Assembly: GCA_031431335.1 (NCBI GenBank)
Contig: JANPDG010000070.1
Span: 1 to 28,530, forward strand
DNA: 28,530 bases
Reading direction: 5' to 3'
Source of the DNA: JAAFIP01 sp031431335
GTDB taxonomy: Bacteria; Pseudomonadota; Gammaproteobacteria; Burkholderiales; Burkholderiaceae_C
Part shown: positions 7,353 through 14,593 of the stretch, piece after piece
Layout: each line of letters begins with the position of its first letter
How positions within the stretch are numbered: the stretch's first letter is position 1
The notes under the pieces: generated by a model
Databases searched by the model: none
The model's input: only the letters and a program-made list of their open reading frames with translations
Told to the model about the DNA's origin: nothing
Translations under genes and position numbers: made by a program

Positions 7353-8567
7353 ATGTTTGTTTTTGACTCTCCCGTACTCGATGCCGTAATTCAGTGGTTA
7401 GGCCATGGGCTGTGGGACTTGGCTTGGTGGCAAATCGTGTTGTACGCTTTGTTGACTACCCATATCACCATTGCGTCGGTCACGATCTATTTGCACCGCC
7501 ACCAAGCGCACCGCGCGATGGACCTGCATTGGTTGCCTGCGCATTTTTTCCGCTTTTGGTTATGGTTGGGCACCGGCCAAGTGACCAAAGAATGGGTCAG
7601 CATCCACCGCAAGCACCATGCTAAATGCGAGACCATGGAAGACCCGCACAGCCCGCAAGCCCACGGCATCAAAAAAGTGTTTTTTGAAGGTGCTGAGCTG
7701 TACCGCGCTGAATCCAAAAACCAAGAAACTCTGGCCAAATACAGCCACGGCGTGCCCAACGACTGGGTTGAGCGCAATATATATACCCGCTATAGCTGGC
7801 AAGGCGTGGGCCTGATGCTCATTTTGAACTGGGCGCTGTTTGGCGTGGCTGGCACCGCAGTGTGGGCGCTGCAAATGGCCTGGATCCCGGTGACTGCTGC
7901 AGGCATCATCAACGGCATTGGCCACTACTGGGGTTACCGCAACTTTGAAGCGCCTGATGCATCGACTAACATTAGCCCATGGGGTATCGTGATTGGCGGC
8001 GAAGAGCTGCACAACAACCACCATACCTACCCCACCAGCGCTAAGTTCTCGGTCAAGCCCTATGAGTTTGATATTGGTTGGGGCTATATCCGTGCCCTTG
8101 AAATGATCGGCTTGGCCAAGGTTAAAAAAGTGCCGCCTAAGCTGCAGTTGGGCGCTATTAAACCTGTGGCAGACGAGAAAACTCTCGAAGCTTTAATTAC
8201 CAACCGCTATGAAGTGATGGCTGGGTACGCCCGCGAGATGCGCGCAGCCTGTGCCAAAGAAATCGACACTCTCAAGGCCAAGCAGGGTGATTTGTCGGTG
8301 CTCAAAACAGCTAAGCGCTGGTTGCATCGGGATGGCGACAAAGTGCCTGCTTCGGCGCATGCCCATTTGGCTGAGGCTCGCGCGGCCCACCCAGTACTCG
8401 ACAAAATGGCCACTATGCGTGATGAGCTGCGCCAGATGTGGAGCAGCACCACGGCTAGCCGCGAGCAGCTGGCCACCGACCTGCAGGCTTGGTGCAAGCG
8501 TGCCGAAGAAAGCGGCATCGCTGCGCTGCAAGAGTTCTCGTTTAAACTGCGTTCAGCGCGCGCTTAA
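7353..8567 (+). CDS. Membrane fatty acid desaturase (acyl-CoA/acyl-lipid delta-9 type)
   Basis: A protein of 404 residues with the di-iron desaturase signature: histidine boxes H48-R-H-Q-A-H53, H85-R-K-H-H89 and H220-N-N-H-H224, plus NGIGH at 187-191. Hydrophobic segments lie near 25-45, 62-75, 150-170 and 173-190. It would insert a double bond into membrane acyl chains using oxygen. Residues up to about 270 make the whole desaturase. The last 125 residues are charged, helical and hydrophilic (KTLEALITNRYEVMAGYA, then LKTAKRWLH, RDELRQMWSS and GIAALQEFSFKLRS) and are not part of the catalytic core. They resemble, from memory, the C-terminal tail of ISL3-type transposases. A strong inverted repeat lies upstream and a bidirectional terminator downstream. 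Confidence 0.93.
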   Translation: MFVFDSPVLDAVIQWLGHGLWDLAWWQIVLYALLTTHITIASVTIYLHRHQAHRAMDLHWLPAHFFRFWLWLGTGQVTKEWVSIHRKHHAKCETMEDPHSPQAHGIKKVFFEGAELYRAESKNQETLAKYSHGVPNDWVERNIYTRYSWQGVGLMLILNWALFGVAGTAVWALQMAWIPVTAAGIINGIGHYWGYRNFEAPDASTNISPWGIVIGGEELHNNHHTYPTSAKFSVKPYEFDIGWGYIRALEMIGLAKVKKVPPKLQLGAIKPVADEKTLEALITNRYEVMAGYAREMRAACAKEIDTLKAKQGDLSVLKTAKRWLHRDGDKVPASAHAHLAEARAAHPVLDKMATMRDELRQMWSSTTASREQLATDLQAWCKRAEESGIAALQEFSFKLRSARA

Positions 8568-8595
8568 ATCGCTGACTAATCACATATCTTGCTCT

Positions 8596-9210
8596 TTAAA
8601 AGCCGCCTTCGGGCGGCTTTTTTGTGGCTGCTAAAAGCTTCTCCAGCGCACGGTCGCGGATGCCCTCATGTAGCAGGCTGTGGTGGGTTTGCTCTACGTA
8701 GTCCAGTGTGGTGCCATAGCGACCGCGTGCCTCTTTGAATATGTGCGCGTACTGGGCGTCACTCAAGCAGCCGCAGTAATTAGGGCTCTTGCGAGACAAG
8801 GTAAACGCCAGTGCCTGCACGGGGCCTTGGGGTGTGGTGCAATGCAGCCAGCGCGGGGTATACACGCCGGTGGGCATTTCGCGCAGCCACAGCTGCTCTA
8901 GCACCGCTGGCACGTCTGGCGCAGCCACATGCAAGGCCACACCTTGGCAGCACCCACCAGACAGCAACGCAAAGACCAAACCGGGGCACTCTGGAGTGCC
9001 CCGGTTGATTCGGCTCCACATGTGCAGGGCGCGGTGCCAGCCCTGCACTCGGGCAAGGCGTTTTTCGGTATAGGCAAACTCAGGCCGCCAAATCAATGAC
9101 GCATAACCAAACACCCACAAACCTTGCTCAGGCTGGGCTGTGCGCCATGCATCGAGCACCTGCGCTAGCATGGGGGCGGGGTCTCTGACGGTGAGTGTGG
9201 AATTTTGCAT
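8596..9210 (-). CDS. ChaC-type gamma-glutamylcyclotransferase
   Basis: A cytoplasmic protein of 204 residues of the ChaC family, which splits glutathione into 5-oxoproline and cysteinylglycine. The substrate-binding loop is VFGYASLIWRPEF (33-45, YGSL-type with A replacing G), followed by LARVQGWHRALHMWSRINRGTPECPGL, a typical ChaC run. E111 in LWLREMPTGVYTPRW is the expected catalytic glutamate. RKSPNYCGCLSDAQ and TTLDYVEQTHHSLLHEGIRDRALE complete the fold. The C-terminal KKPPEGGF is encoded by the transcription terminator itself. Together with the gamma-glutamyltransferase at 1454, the window holds two enzymes of gamma-glutamyl turnover, though not in one operon. Confidence 0.92.
   Translation of the reverse strand: MQNSTLTVRDPAPMLAQVLDAWRTAQPEQGLWVFGYASLIWRPEFAYTEKRLARVQGWHRALHMWSRINRGTPECPGLVFALLSGGCCQGVALHVAAPDVPAVLEQLWLREMPTGVYTPRWLHCTTPQGPVQALAFTLSRKSPNYCGCLSDAQYAHIFKEARGRYGTTLDYVEQTHHSLLHEGIRDRALEKLLAATKKPPEGGF
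8597..8623. terminator. Bidirectional intrinsic terminator
   Basis: GCCGCC and GGCGGC arms (8602-8607 and 8612-8617) around a short TTCG-containing loop, followed by six T on the plus strand; on the minus strand four T follow. It lies between the convergent desaturase and ChaC genes and serves both. The minus-strand reading is inside the last codons of the ChaC gene. Confidence 0.88.
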
Positions 9211-9256
9211 CGCGCTCTGATTACAATACTGTTTGTACTATATAACGGAGTTTTCC

Positions 9257-9796
9257 ATGAGTTCGCAAGATGATGACAGCACTGGCCTGGTAATGGGCGT
9301 GATTTTTGGCGTAATTGCCTTGGTGGTGAGCCTGGTAATTGGCATGGCTATTTACCAAAAGAACAAAGTTGTCAAAGCGGCTCCAGCGCTAGCCACAGTA
9401 GAAGCACCCGCCGCTATGCCTGCAGCCCCCGCTGCAGACGCCGCCGCCACAGCAGCCTTGATTGCGTCCGGGGCTGCTGCCGTAGTGGTGGAGAACGGCG
9501 TAGTGAAGTTTTATTTCGAAAGCGGTAAGTCAGAGCTGGCCCAAGGCGGCCCTAAGGCACTGACCGATATTATTGCGGGTGTGCAGGGCGGCAAAAAAGC
9601 CATTGTCAGCGGCTATGTTGACAACACAGGCAACGCAGAGCAAAACAAAGAAATCGCCAAAAAACGCGCATTTGCCGTGCGTGATTTGCTCAAAGCCTCG
9701 GGCTTGGCCGACGATAAAGTCGAGCTGAAAAAGCCCGAAGACATCCAGGCGGGCGTAGGCCCCCAAGCCCGCCGCGTAGAGGTTACGCTGCAATAA
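9257..9796 (+). CDS. Membrane-anchored OmpA-family protein
   Basis: A protein of 179 residues: a short acidic N-terminus, one membrane segment (LVMGVIFGVIALVVSLVIGM, 11-30), an Ala/Pro-rich linker (40-75) and a C-terminal OmpA-like domain (about 78-178). In the domain VKFYFESGKSEL is the first strand, VSGYVDNTGN holds D122, and KKRAFAVRDLLKASGL holds R137; D and R are the pair that contacts the diaminopimelate of peptidoglycan. It is therefore probably an inner-membrane protein whose domain sits in the periplasm and touches the cell wall. The start at 9257 is chosen for GGAG seven bases upstream. Not a lipoprotein: there is no lipobox. A terminator follows at 9818. Confidence 0.85.
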   Translation: MSSQDDDSTGLVMGVIFGVIALVVSLVIGMAIYQKNKVVKAAPALATVEAPAAMPAAPAADAAATAALIASGAAAVVVENGVVKFYFESGKSELAQGGPKALTDIIAGVQGGKKAIVSGYVDNTGNAEQNKEIAKKRAFAVRDLLKASGLADDKVELKKPEDIQAGVGPQARRVEVTLQ

Positions 9797-9817
9797 GCGT
9801 TTACCTTTTATCCAACC

Positions 9818-9849
9818 AACCGCCTCTGCGAAAGCCTGGGCGGTTTTTT
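9818..9849 (+). terminator. Intrinsic terminator after the OmpA-domain gene
   Basis: AACCGCC (9818-9824) pairs with GGCGGTT (9839-9845) over a 14-base loop and is followed by a run of six T. It ends the transcript of the OmpA-domain gene and insulates edd. Confidence 0.82.
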
Positions 9850-9867
9850 CACGCCTGTTGCGCGAAA

Positions 9868-9887
9868 TTGGTAACCTGTTGGTAACC
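9868..9887. promoter_or_regulatory. Tandem TTGGTAACC boxes upstream of edd
   Basis: TTGGTAACC occurs twice, at 9868-9876 and 9879-9887, an 11-base period, so both boxes face the same side of the helix. GGTAACC is nearly self-complementary. The pair lies 72-92 bases before the edd start and looks like a regulator site or upstream activating sequence; the protein is unknown. Confidence 0.4.
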
Positions 9888-9928
9888 CACAAGCTAGACG
9901 GTGGCCTGTAATCATCGTATGATTGTCA

Positions 9929-9951
9929 TGTAATTTAATTACGTAATTAAA
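9929..9951. promoter_or_regulatory. Palindromic operator before edd, resembling a HexR site
   Basis: TTTAATTACGTAATTAAA at 9934-9951 is a perfect 18-base palindrome ending eight bases before the edd ATG. It overlaps TGTAATTTAATTACG at 9929-9943, close to the published HexR consensus of the form TGTAnTTnnATTACA. HexR is known to repress edd-eda and related genes and to respond to KDPG in several proteobacteria. HexR itself is not in the window, so the link is inferred. Confidence 0.55.
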
Positions 9952-9959
9952 ATCCGTAC

Positions 9960-11828
9960 ATGCCAGTCCCACCATCATTGCCCCCCGCGCTGCACCCTGT
10001 AGTCGCCCAAGTCACCCGGCGCATCCAAGAGCGCAGCCAAGCCACGCGCGCGGCCTATCTGTTGCAGATAGATGCTGCTGCGCGCCGGGGCCGTGGTGCT
10101 GATCGCATGGGCTGCGCGAATGTGGCACACGCTTTTGCGGCCATGCCCAGCAACGACAAATTCAAAGTAGTGGTTGAAAAAGCGCCCCATATTGGCATTG
10201 TCAACGCCTATAACGACATGCTCTCGGCCCACGCGCCACTGCAGCACTACCCGGCGCTGGTCAAAGACGAGGCGCGCAAGCTGGGCGCGACTGCACAAGT
10301 CGCAGGCGGCGTGCCTGCCATGTGCGATGGCGTGACGCAGGGCACCCCTGCGATGGAGCTGAGCTTATTTAGCCGTGACAACATCGCCATGGCCACAGCA
10401 GTGAGCCTGAGCCACGATATGTTTGATGCCGCGCTGATGCTGGGCGTGTGCGACAAGATCGTTCCTGGTCTGTTGATTGGTGCGTTGCACTTTGGCCATT
10501 TGCCAACGGTATTTGTGCCCGCTGGGCCGATGACCAGTGGGCTGAGCAATAACGAAAAAGCCAAAGTGCGCGAGAAAGCCGCCCAAGGCTTGGTAGGCCG
10601 CGCTGAGCTGCTCGATGCAGAGTCCAAGGCCTACCACGGCCAAGGCACTTGCACCTTTTATGGTACGGCCAACAGCAACCAAATGCTGCTAGAGGCGATG
10701 GGCTTGCATGTGCCGGGTACTGCTTTCATCAACCCCGACGAAGCCACAGGTGCCAACGTGCGTGAGCTGCTCACGCGCGAGGCGGTGCGTGTAGTGTTAA
10801 ATGCCGTTAAAAATAAGGCACCGATTGGCCACATTGTCGACGAACGCTGCATTGTCAATGCAATGGTGGCGCTGCTTGCCACTGGCGGCAGCACCAACCA
10901 TCTGATCCACTGGGTAGCTGTGGCGCGCAGCGCAGGTATGCTGATTGATTGGGATGATTTCTCGTCGCTCTCCGATGTCGTGCCCTTGCTCTCGCGCGTC
11001 TACCCTAACGGCAGCGCCGATGTAAACCAGTTTCAAGCGGCTGGTGGCCCCGGCTATGTGATACGCGAGCTGCTAGATGCTGGCTTGATGCATGCCGATG
11101 TGCTCACAGTAGCAGGCAGCCTGCGTGACTACACCCGCAAGCCAGTAGCCACTGCGCAAGGCCTGCAATGGAGCGAGATAGGCGCGAGCCTAGACGAGTC
11201 TGTGGTGCGGCCCGCCAGCGTGCCTTTTAGCGCCACCGGCGGGCTCAAGCTGCTGCAGGGTAACTTAGGCCGCAGTGTGATCAAAGTGTCTGCTGTGCCT
11301 GATGACCGGCACATCATTGAAGCGCCTGCACGGATATTTGACAGCCAAGAAGGCATGCTCGCGGCGTTTGCAGCGGGCGAGCTGGAGCGTGAATGCTTAG
11401 AAAATGCACAAGGCGGCTTGATCGTGGTGGTGCGCTGGCAAGGGCCGCAGGCCAACGGCATGCCTGAGCTGCACAAGCTCACGCCTCCGCTGGCGGTGCT
11501 ACAAGGCAAAGGCTACAAGGTGGCGCTGGTGACCGACGGCCGCATGAGCGGCGCATCAGGCAAAGTGCCCGCTGCTATCCATGTGAGCCCTGAGGCCATG
11601 GCTGGCGGCCCGCTGGCCAAGCTGCGTGATGGCGACATCGTGCGCCTAGATGCACCTGCAGGCACGCTGCAGGCGCTGGTGGGCGAGGCCGACTGGGCCG
11701 CCCGCCCCGTGGCCACCATGAGCGCCGCCCATCTTCAATCGAACGGCCTGGGTATGGGCCGTGAACTTTTCGCATCGATGCGCCGTAACGCACTGGCCGC
11801 AGAGCAAGGAGCATGCACATGGCTTTGA
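9960..11828 (+). CDS. edd: 6-phosphogluconate dehydratase
   Basis: The first enzyme of the Entner-Doudoroff pathway: 6-phosphogluconate to 2-keto-3-deoxy-6-phosphogluconate. The 622 residues match the Edd branch of the IlvD/Edd family (about 605-620). Cluster-ligand cysteines are visible in MCDGVTQG (C122), LGVCDKIVPG (C164) and GQGTCTFYGTANSNQM (C231); the last motif is diagnostic of Edd rather than IlvD. VTDGRMSGASGKVPAAIHVSPE carries the conserved active-site serine. IVNAYNDMLSAHAPLQ near 80-95 is also Edd-type. Its 3' end overlaps the eda start by ten bases, showing translational coupling. Control is probably through the palindrome just upstream. Confidence 0.96.
   Translation: MPVPPSLPPALHPVVAQVTRRIQERSQATRAAYLLQIDAAARRGRGADRMGCANVAHAFAAMPSNDKFKVVVEKAPHIGIVNAYNDMLSAHAPLQHYPALVKDEARKLGATAQVAGGVPAMCDGVTQGTPAMELSLFSRDNIAMATAVSLSHDMFDAALMLGVCDKIVPGLLIGALHFGHLPTVFVPAGPMTSGLSNNEKAKVREKAAQGLVGRAELLDAESKAYHGQGTCTFYGTANSNQMLLEAMGLHVPGTAFINPDEATGANVRELLTREAVRVVLNAVKNKAPIGHIVDERCIVNAMVALLATGGSTNHLIHWVAVARSAGMLIDWDDFSSLSDVVPLLSRVYPNGSADVNQFQAAGGPGYVIRELLDAGLMHADVLTVAGSLRDYTRKPVATAQGLQWSEIGASLDESVVRPASVPFSATGGLKLLQGNLGRSVIKVSAVPDDRHIIEAPARIFDSQEGMLAAFAAGELERECLENAQGGLIVVVRWQGPQANGMPELHKLTPPLAVLQGKGYKVALVTDGRMSGASGKVPAAIHVSPEAMAGGPLAKLRDGDIVRLDAPAGTLQALVGEADWAARPVATMSAAHLQSNGLGMGRELFASMRRNALAAEQGACTWL
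11806..11811 (+). promoter_or_regulatory. Ribosome binding site deciding the eda start
   Basis: AAGGAG lies inside the edd coding end. It is seven bases from the ATG at 11819 but only one from the in-frame ATG at 11813, so the second ATG is the likely start. Confidence 0.7.
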
Positions 11829-12472
11829 CCACCCTTGCAAACAAGCTCACCGCGCTGGACGTGATGCGCGATGCACCCGTGATCCCCGTGATCGTGCTGC
11901 ACGATGTGCAGCATGCTGTGCCGCTGGCGCGCGCCTTGGTAGCGGGCGGTATCCGTATGCTCGAAGTCACGCTGCGTACGCCTGTCGCACTAGAGTGTAT
12001 TGAGCGCATCGCCAAAGAAGTGCCCGAAGCTGTAGCGGGTGCGGGCACTGTGCGCAGTGCCCGCGACGCGCAAGCGGCGGCTAAAGTGGGTGCAAGATTT
12101 GCAGTGAGTCCAGGCTTTACGTCCACGGTAAGCCAAGCCTGCCAAGACGCCGGCTTGGCGCTGCTGCCTGGCGTGGCCACAGGCAGCGAGATCATGATGG
12201 CGCATGAAGCAGGCTACACCCAACTCAAGTTTTTCCCGGCCATGCAAGCCGGTGGCCCCGCCATGCTCAAAGCTTGGGGCGGCCCGTTCTTTGACATCCA
12301 GTTTTGCCCCACTGGCGGCGTGAGTGAGCACAACGCCAAAGACTTTTTGGCCCTGCCCAACGTGGTTTGCGTAGGCGGCTCATGGTTGACGCCGGCTGAT
12401 GCGATGGCTGCAGGCGACTGGGCGCGCATCACAGCGCTGGCAGTGGCAGCGTGTGGCTTGAAATTAAATTAA
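11819..12472 (+). CDS. eda: 2-keto-3-deoxy-6-phosphogluconate aldolase
   Basis: A cytoplasmic class I aldolase of 217 residues that cleaves KDPG to pyruvate and glyceraldehyde 3-phosphate. The fold is a (beta/alpha)8 barrel with motif GIRMLEVTLRTP (E49), AGAGTVRSARDA, FAVSPGFTSTV and LKFFPAMQAGG, in which K137 forms the Schiff base; FCPTGGVSEHNAKDFLAL binds phosphate. The gene overlaps edd and shares its operon. It may also serve the nearby sugar-acid locus, which has two 2-keto-3-deoxy-sugar kinases but no aldolase of its own. Activity of this Eda on a galacto-configured product is not shown by the sequence. A dispersed repeat copy begins right after the stop codon. Confidence 0.97.
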   Translation: MALTTLANKLTALDVMRDAPVIPVIVLHDVQHAVPLARALVAGGIRMLEVTLRTPVALECIERIAKEVPEAVAGAGTVRSARDAQAAAKVGARFAVSPGFTSTVSQACQDAGLALLPGVATGSEIMMAHEAGYTQLKFFPAMQAGGPAMLKAWGGPFFDIQFCPTGGVSEHNAKDFLALPNVVCVGGSWLTPADAMAAGDWARITALAVAACGLKLN

Positions 12473-12531
12473 ATTGCTATTATATTAATAGCTAACTATT
12501 TAGTATCCACGTCGGAAAAATACCTTAAAAG
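12473..12531 (+). repeat. Dispersed repeat copy R3
   Basis: Starts with the base after the eda stop: ATTGCTATTATATTAATAGC, then TAACTATTTAGTATCC and ACGTCGGAAAAATACC. It matches R7 closely over the core and loses similarity after the GGAAAA run. The AT-rich palindrome could form a small hairpin at the 3' end of the edd-eda message. Confidence 0.85.
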
Positions 12532-12540
12532 TCACCTAAT

Positions 12541-12760
12541 CTAGCGGACAGGAAGATCAAACACTAGGCAGGTGGTGGTGGCGTGGGCGTAGAGTTTGCC
12601 GTCAGAACCTACTACCTTGCCTTCTGCGGTGGCGAGCTGCTTACCGCAGTGGGTGACGTTGCCAATCGCCCGCAGTGGCCCGCTCTTGTGTGACGGTGCG
12701 CGCAGCCGCATGCTGTTGATCAGTCCCGAGAGTAAAAAAGTGTGGAGCTGGCTTGTAAAT
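12541..12760 (-). pseudogene. Remnant of a PaaI-type (hotdog) thioesterase
   Basis: Reading leftward, the last 45 or so codons give GPLRAIGNVTHCGKQLATAE, GKVVGSDGKLYAHATTTCLVF and DLPVR before a TAG stop. This is the C-terminal half of a PaaI-like thioesterase, whose family ends in (Y)AHATTTCL(V/I)F. Upstream the reading continues with INSMRLRAPSHKS, degraded relative to the usual strand that carries the core, and I see no N-terminal half with the hotdog helix and no start codon. It is best read as a gene remnant whose 5' part has been lost or scrambled, perhaps after insertion or deletion next to repeat R3. Confidence 0.7.
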
Positions 12761-12953
12761 GCAGGCTAGATGTCTGCGTTGAGTTGGGCCAGCAAATGGG
12801 GGCAGCTAATTTGGCTGCGCTGCATGTGGCGCTGGATACGGCACTAGCATATTGGTAAAAACCATTATGTGATGCCCAGCAGCAGTGCACAAAAGCGTGA
12901 AAAAATGCCCAATTGGCTTGCTGTTTTAGCTCGAAATGGGTTAAATTAACTCA
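12761..12953. other. Short stretch with no supported gene
   Basis: Between the thioesterase remnant and the transglutaminase-like gene. It holds only short open frames; one on the plus strand reads LGQQMGAANLAALHVALD to a stop at 12858, protein-like in composition but without an identifiable start. No promoter or terminator is clear. Confidence 0.4.
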
Positions 12954-13751
12954 ATGTTACCGCGCTCGTTCAGCATCACCCAACCCGAAGGACTAGAACT
13001 CACGAGCCCTGAGGCACGTTCGGCGTGGATGCGGGCAACGCCCCAACTGGATATCACGTCGAACAAAGTGCAGACGCTGGCCAGCCAGCTGACCCGGCGT
13101 CTTAAAACCGACCGCGACAAAGCCTTGGCGGTGCACAACGAAGTCAAGTCTTTGCCATTTGCCTGTGTGCCAGATTTTTTGCACACCAAAGCCTCCGATG
13201 TGCTGCGCATAGGTTGCGGCGATTGCCATACCAAAGGGCTGTTGTTTGTGGCCCTGCTGCGCGCTAGCAGCGTGCCCGCGCGCTTGCGATTTGTCACCCT
13301 CTCGAGCCGATTTTTGAATGGCGTGATTGACACAGGCGTCAACACCATGACCCACGCTGTGGCAGAGGTGTATTTAGACACCCGCTGGGTTCAGACCGAC
13401 ACCTACGTCGTAGATGATGCGCTCGGCCAATCTGCGCGCGAGCTGCTGGCAGCCAAGCATATGCAGTTGGGCTTTGGCGTGCACGCTTTGGGCGAGCAAA
13501 CGTGGGACGCTCAGAGCGACTCGCACGCACAGTACACCAAGGCTGACCCCAGCAGCATGCCGGTAGTAGACTGGGGTGTGGCGCACGACCCAGCACACTT
13601 TTATGCAAACGAATCGCACGCTGCGCTGCGCCAAAGCTTTATGGTGCGGGTTAAATGGATGCTGGGCGCGCAGGTAGTTAACCGCAAGGTCGAGCAAATC
13701 CGCCTGCGTGGCAAGCACTTTAGCGCATCAGCGCTGCCTCATACCGTGTAG
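12954..13751 (+). CDS. Transglutaminase-like (papain-fold) protein
   Basis: A protein of 265 residues with a transglutaminase-like core and the expected triad: C91 in RIGCGDCHTKGLLFVALLR, H134 in NTMTHAVAEVYLD and D149 in WVQTDTYVVDD. The segment ASSVPARLRFVTL between them is characteristic. There is no signal peptide, so it should be cytoplasmic, and may act as a cysteine protease or amide-hydrolysing enzyme; the substrate cannot be predicted. The ATG follows an in-frame stop and has no clear Shine-Dalgarno. The 3' end overlaps the convergent SDR gene by 13 bases. The residues after 160 carry no named domain. Confidence 0.82.
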   Translation: MLPRSFSITQPEGLELTSPEARSAWMRATPQLDITSNKVQTLASQLTRRLKTDRDKALAVHNEVKSLPFACVPDFLHTKASDVLRIGCGDCHTKGLLFVALLRASSVPARLRFVTLSSRFLNGVIDTGVNTMTHAVAEVYLDTRWVQTDTYVVDDALGQSARELLAAKHMQLGFGVHALGEQTWDAQSDSHAQYTKADPSSMPVVDWGVAHDPAHFYANESHAALRQSFMVRVKWMLGAQVVNRKVEQIRLRGKHFSASALPHTV

Positions 13752-14506
13752 TTCAGTGCGCTGCGGCCACCGTCGGCTGTGATGATCTCACCCGTCAAAT
13801 AACTCGATGCATCGCTGGCCAAATAGGCCACCACATCGGCAATCTCCTCAGGCGTGCCCAGCCGCCGCAGGGGTGTGCGGCTCAAAATACGGGCTTTGGC
13901 CTCTTCACTGGTGAGTACGGCTTTGGCTGCCAGCTCGGTGGCAATGGTTCCTGGCGCCACGGCATTCACCCGAACGCCTTGGTCGGCCAGCGCCAGCGCC
14001 ATCGCGCGGGTAAGCTGGTTGATGCCGCCCTTGCTCATGTTGTAGCTGGCGATGCTGGGAATGGCCATCACGGCGTTGACTGAGCTCATGTTCACCACGC
14101 TGCCGCCACCGGTTTGCACCATCTCGCGCGCTACCGCCTGCGCGACTAAAAATGCACCCTTGAGGTTGATGCGGATGACATCATCAAAATCTTCCTCTGT
14201 CACTTCTAAAAACGGCGCAGCTTTAAAGATGCCTGCGTTGTTAACCAATACGTCGATACGGCCATGCTTGGCCATTACGCGCTGTACCATCGCATCGACA
14301 TCGACTTTGTCGCCTACATCGCAGTGCACATACATGGCTTGGAGCTCTTTGGCCAAGGCTGTGCCCCGCGCATCGTCTACATCGGCAATCACCACATGGG
14401 CCGATTCGTGTGCAAAGCGCCGCGCACACGCTGCGCCAATACCCTGCGCACCGCCGGTGATGATGGTGACCTTAGTTTGTAAACCGAATTGAATGTTTGG
14501 ATGCAT
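13739..14506 (-). CDS. SDR-family dehydrogenase of the sugar-acid locus
   Basis: A classical short-chain dehydrogenase of 255 residues: cofactor motif T17GGAQGIG24, ADVDD after the second strand (aspartate at 42, pointing to NAD rather than NADP), NNAG at 89-92, N114, catalytic S141/S142, Y155 and K159 in SYNMSKGG, and the C-terminal LASDASSYLTGEIITADGG. It is the last gene of the leftward locus, 87 bases after the DgoK-type kinase. By context it probably oxidises a sugar at C1 or an aldonate-derived intermediate, but SDR specificity cannot be read here. Its upstream region is made by dispersed repeat R4, and no good Shine-Dalgarno is visible. Confidence 0.9.
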   Translation of the reverse strand: MHPNIQFGLQTKVTIITGGAQGIGAACARRFAHESAHVVIADVDDARGTALAKELQAMYVHCDVGDKVDVDAMVQRVMAKHGRIDVLVNNAGIFKAAPFLEVTEEDFDDVIRINLKGAFLVAQAVAREMVQTGGGSVVNMSSVNAVMAIPSIASYNMSKGGINQLTRAMALALADQGVRVNAVAPGTIATELAAKAVLTSEEAKARILSRTPLRRLGTPEEIADVVAYLASDASSYLTGEIITADGGRSALNYTV

Positions 14507-14557
14507 TTTTAGGCATTTTTCCGACGTAGATATTAGATAGTTTGCTATTAATTTAGG
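14507..14557 (-). repeat. Dispersed repeat copy R4, in the leader of the SDR gene
   Basis: Read leftward: CTAAATTAATAGCAAACTAT, CTAATATCTACG, TCGGAAAAATGCC, ending one base from the SDR start codon. The repeat thus forms the whole 5' leader between the DgoK-type gene and the SDR gene. The outermost part of the palindrome has decayed. Confidence 0.8.
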
Positions 14558-14593
14558 ATTAACTGGTGATTGAAAAATTCCAACAGAGCAGAT

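Noticed and set aside
12733..12858. Plus-strand frame with a phasin-like look (LGQQMGAANLAALHVALD)
   Set aside because: It has no start codon or ribosome binding site and a stop directly upstream; too short to support a family.
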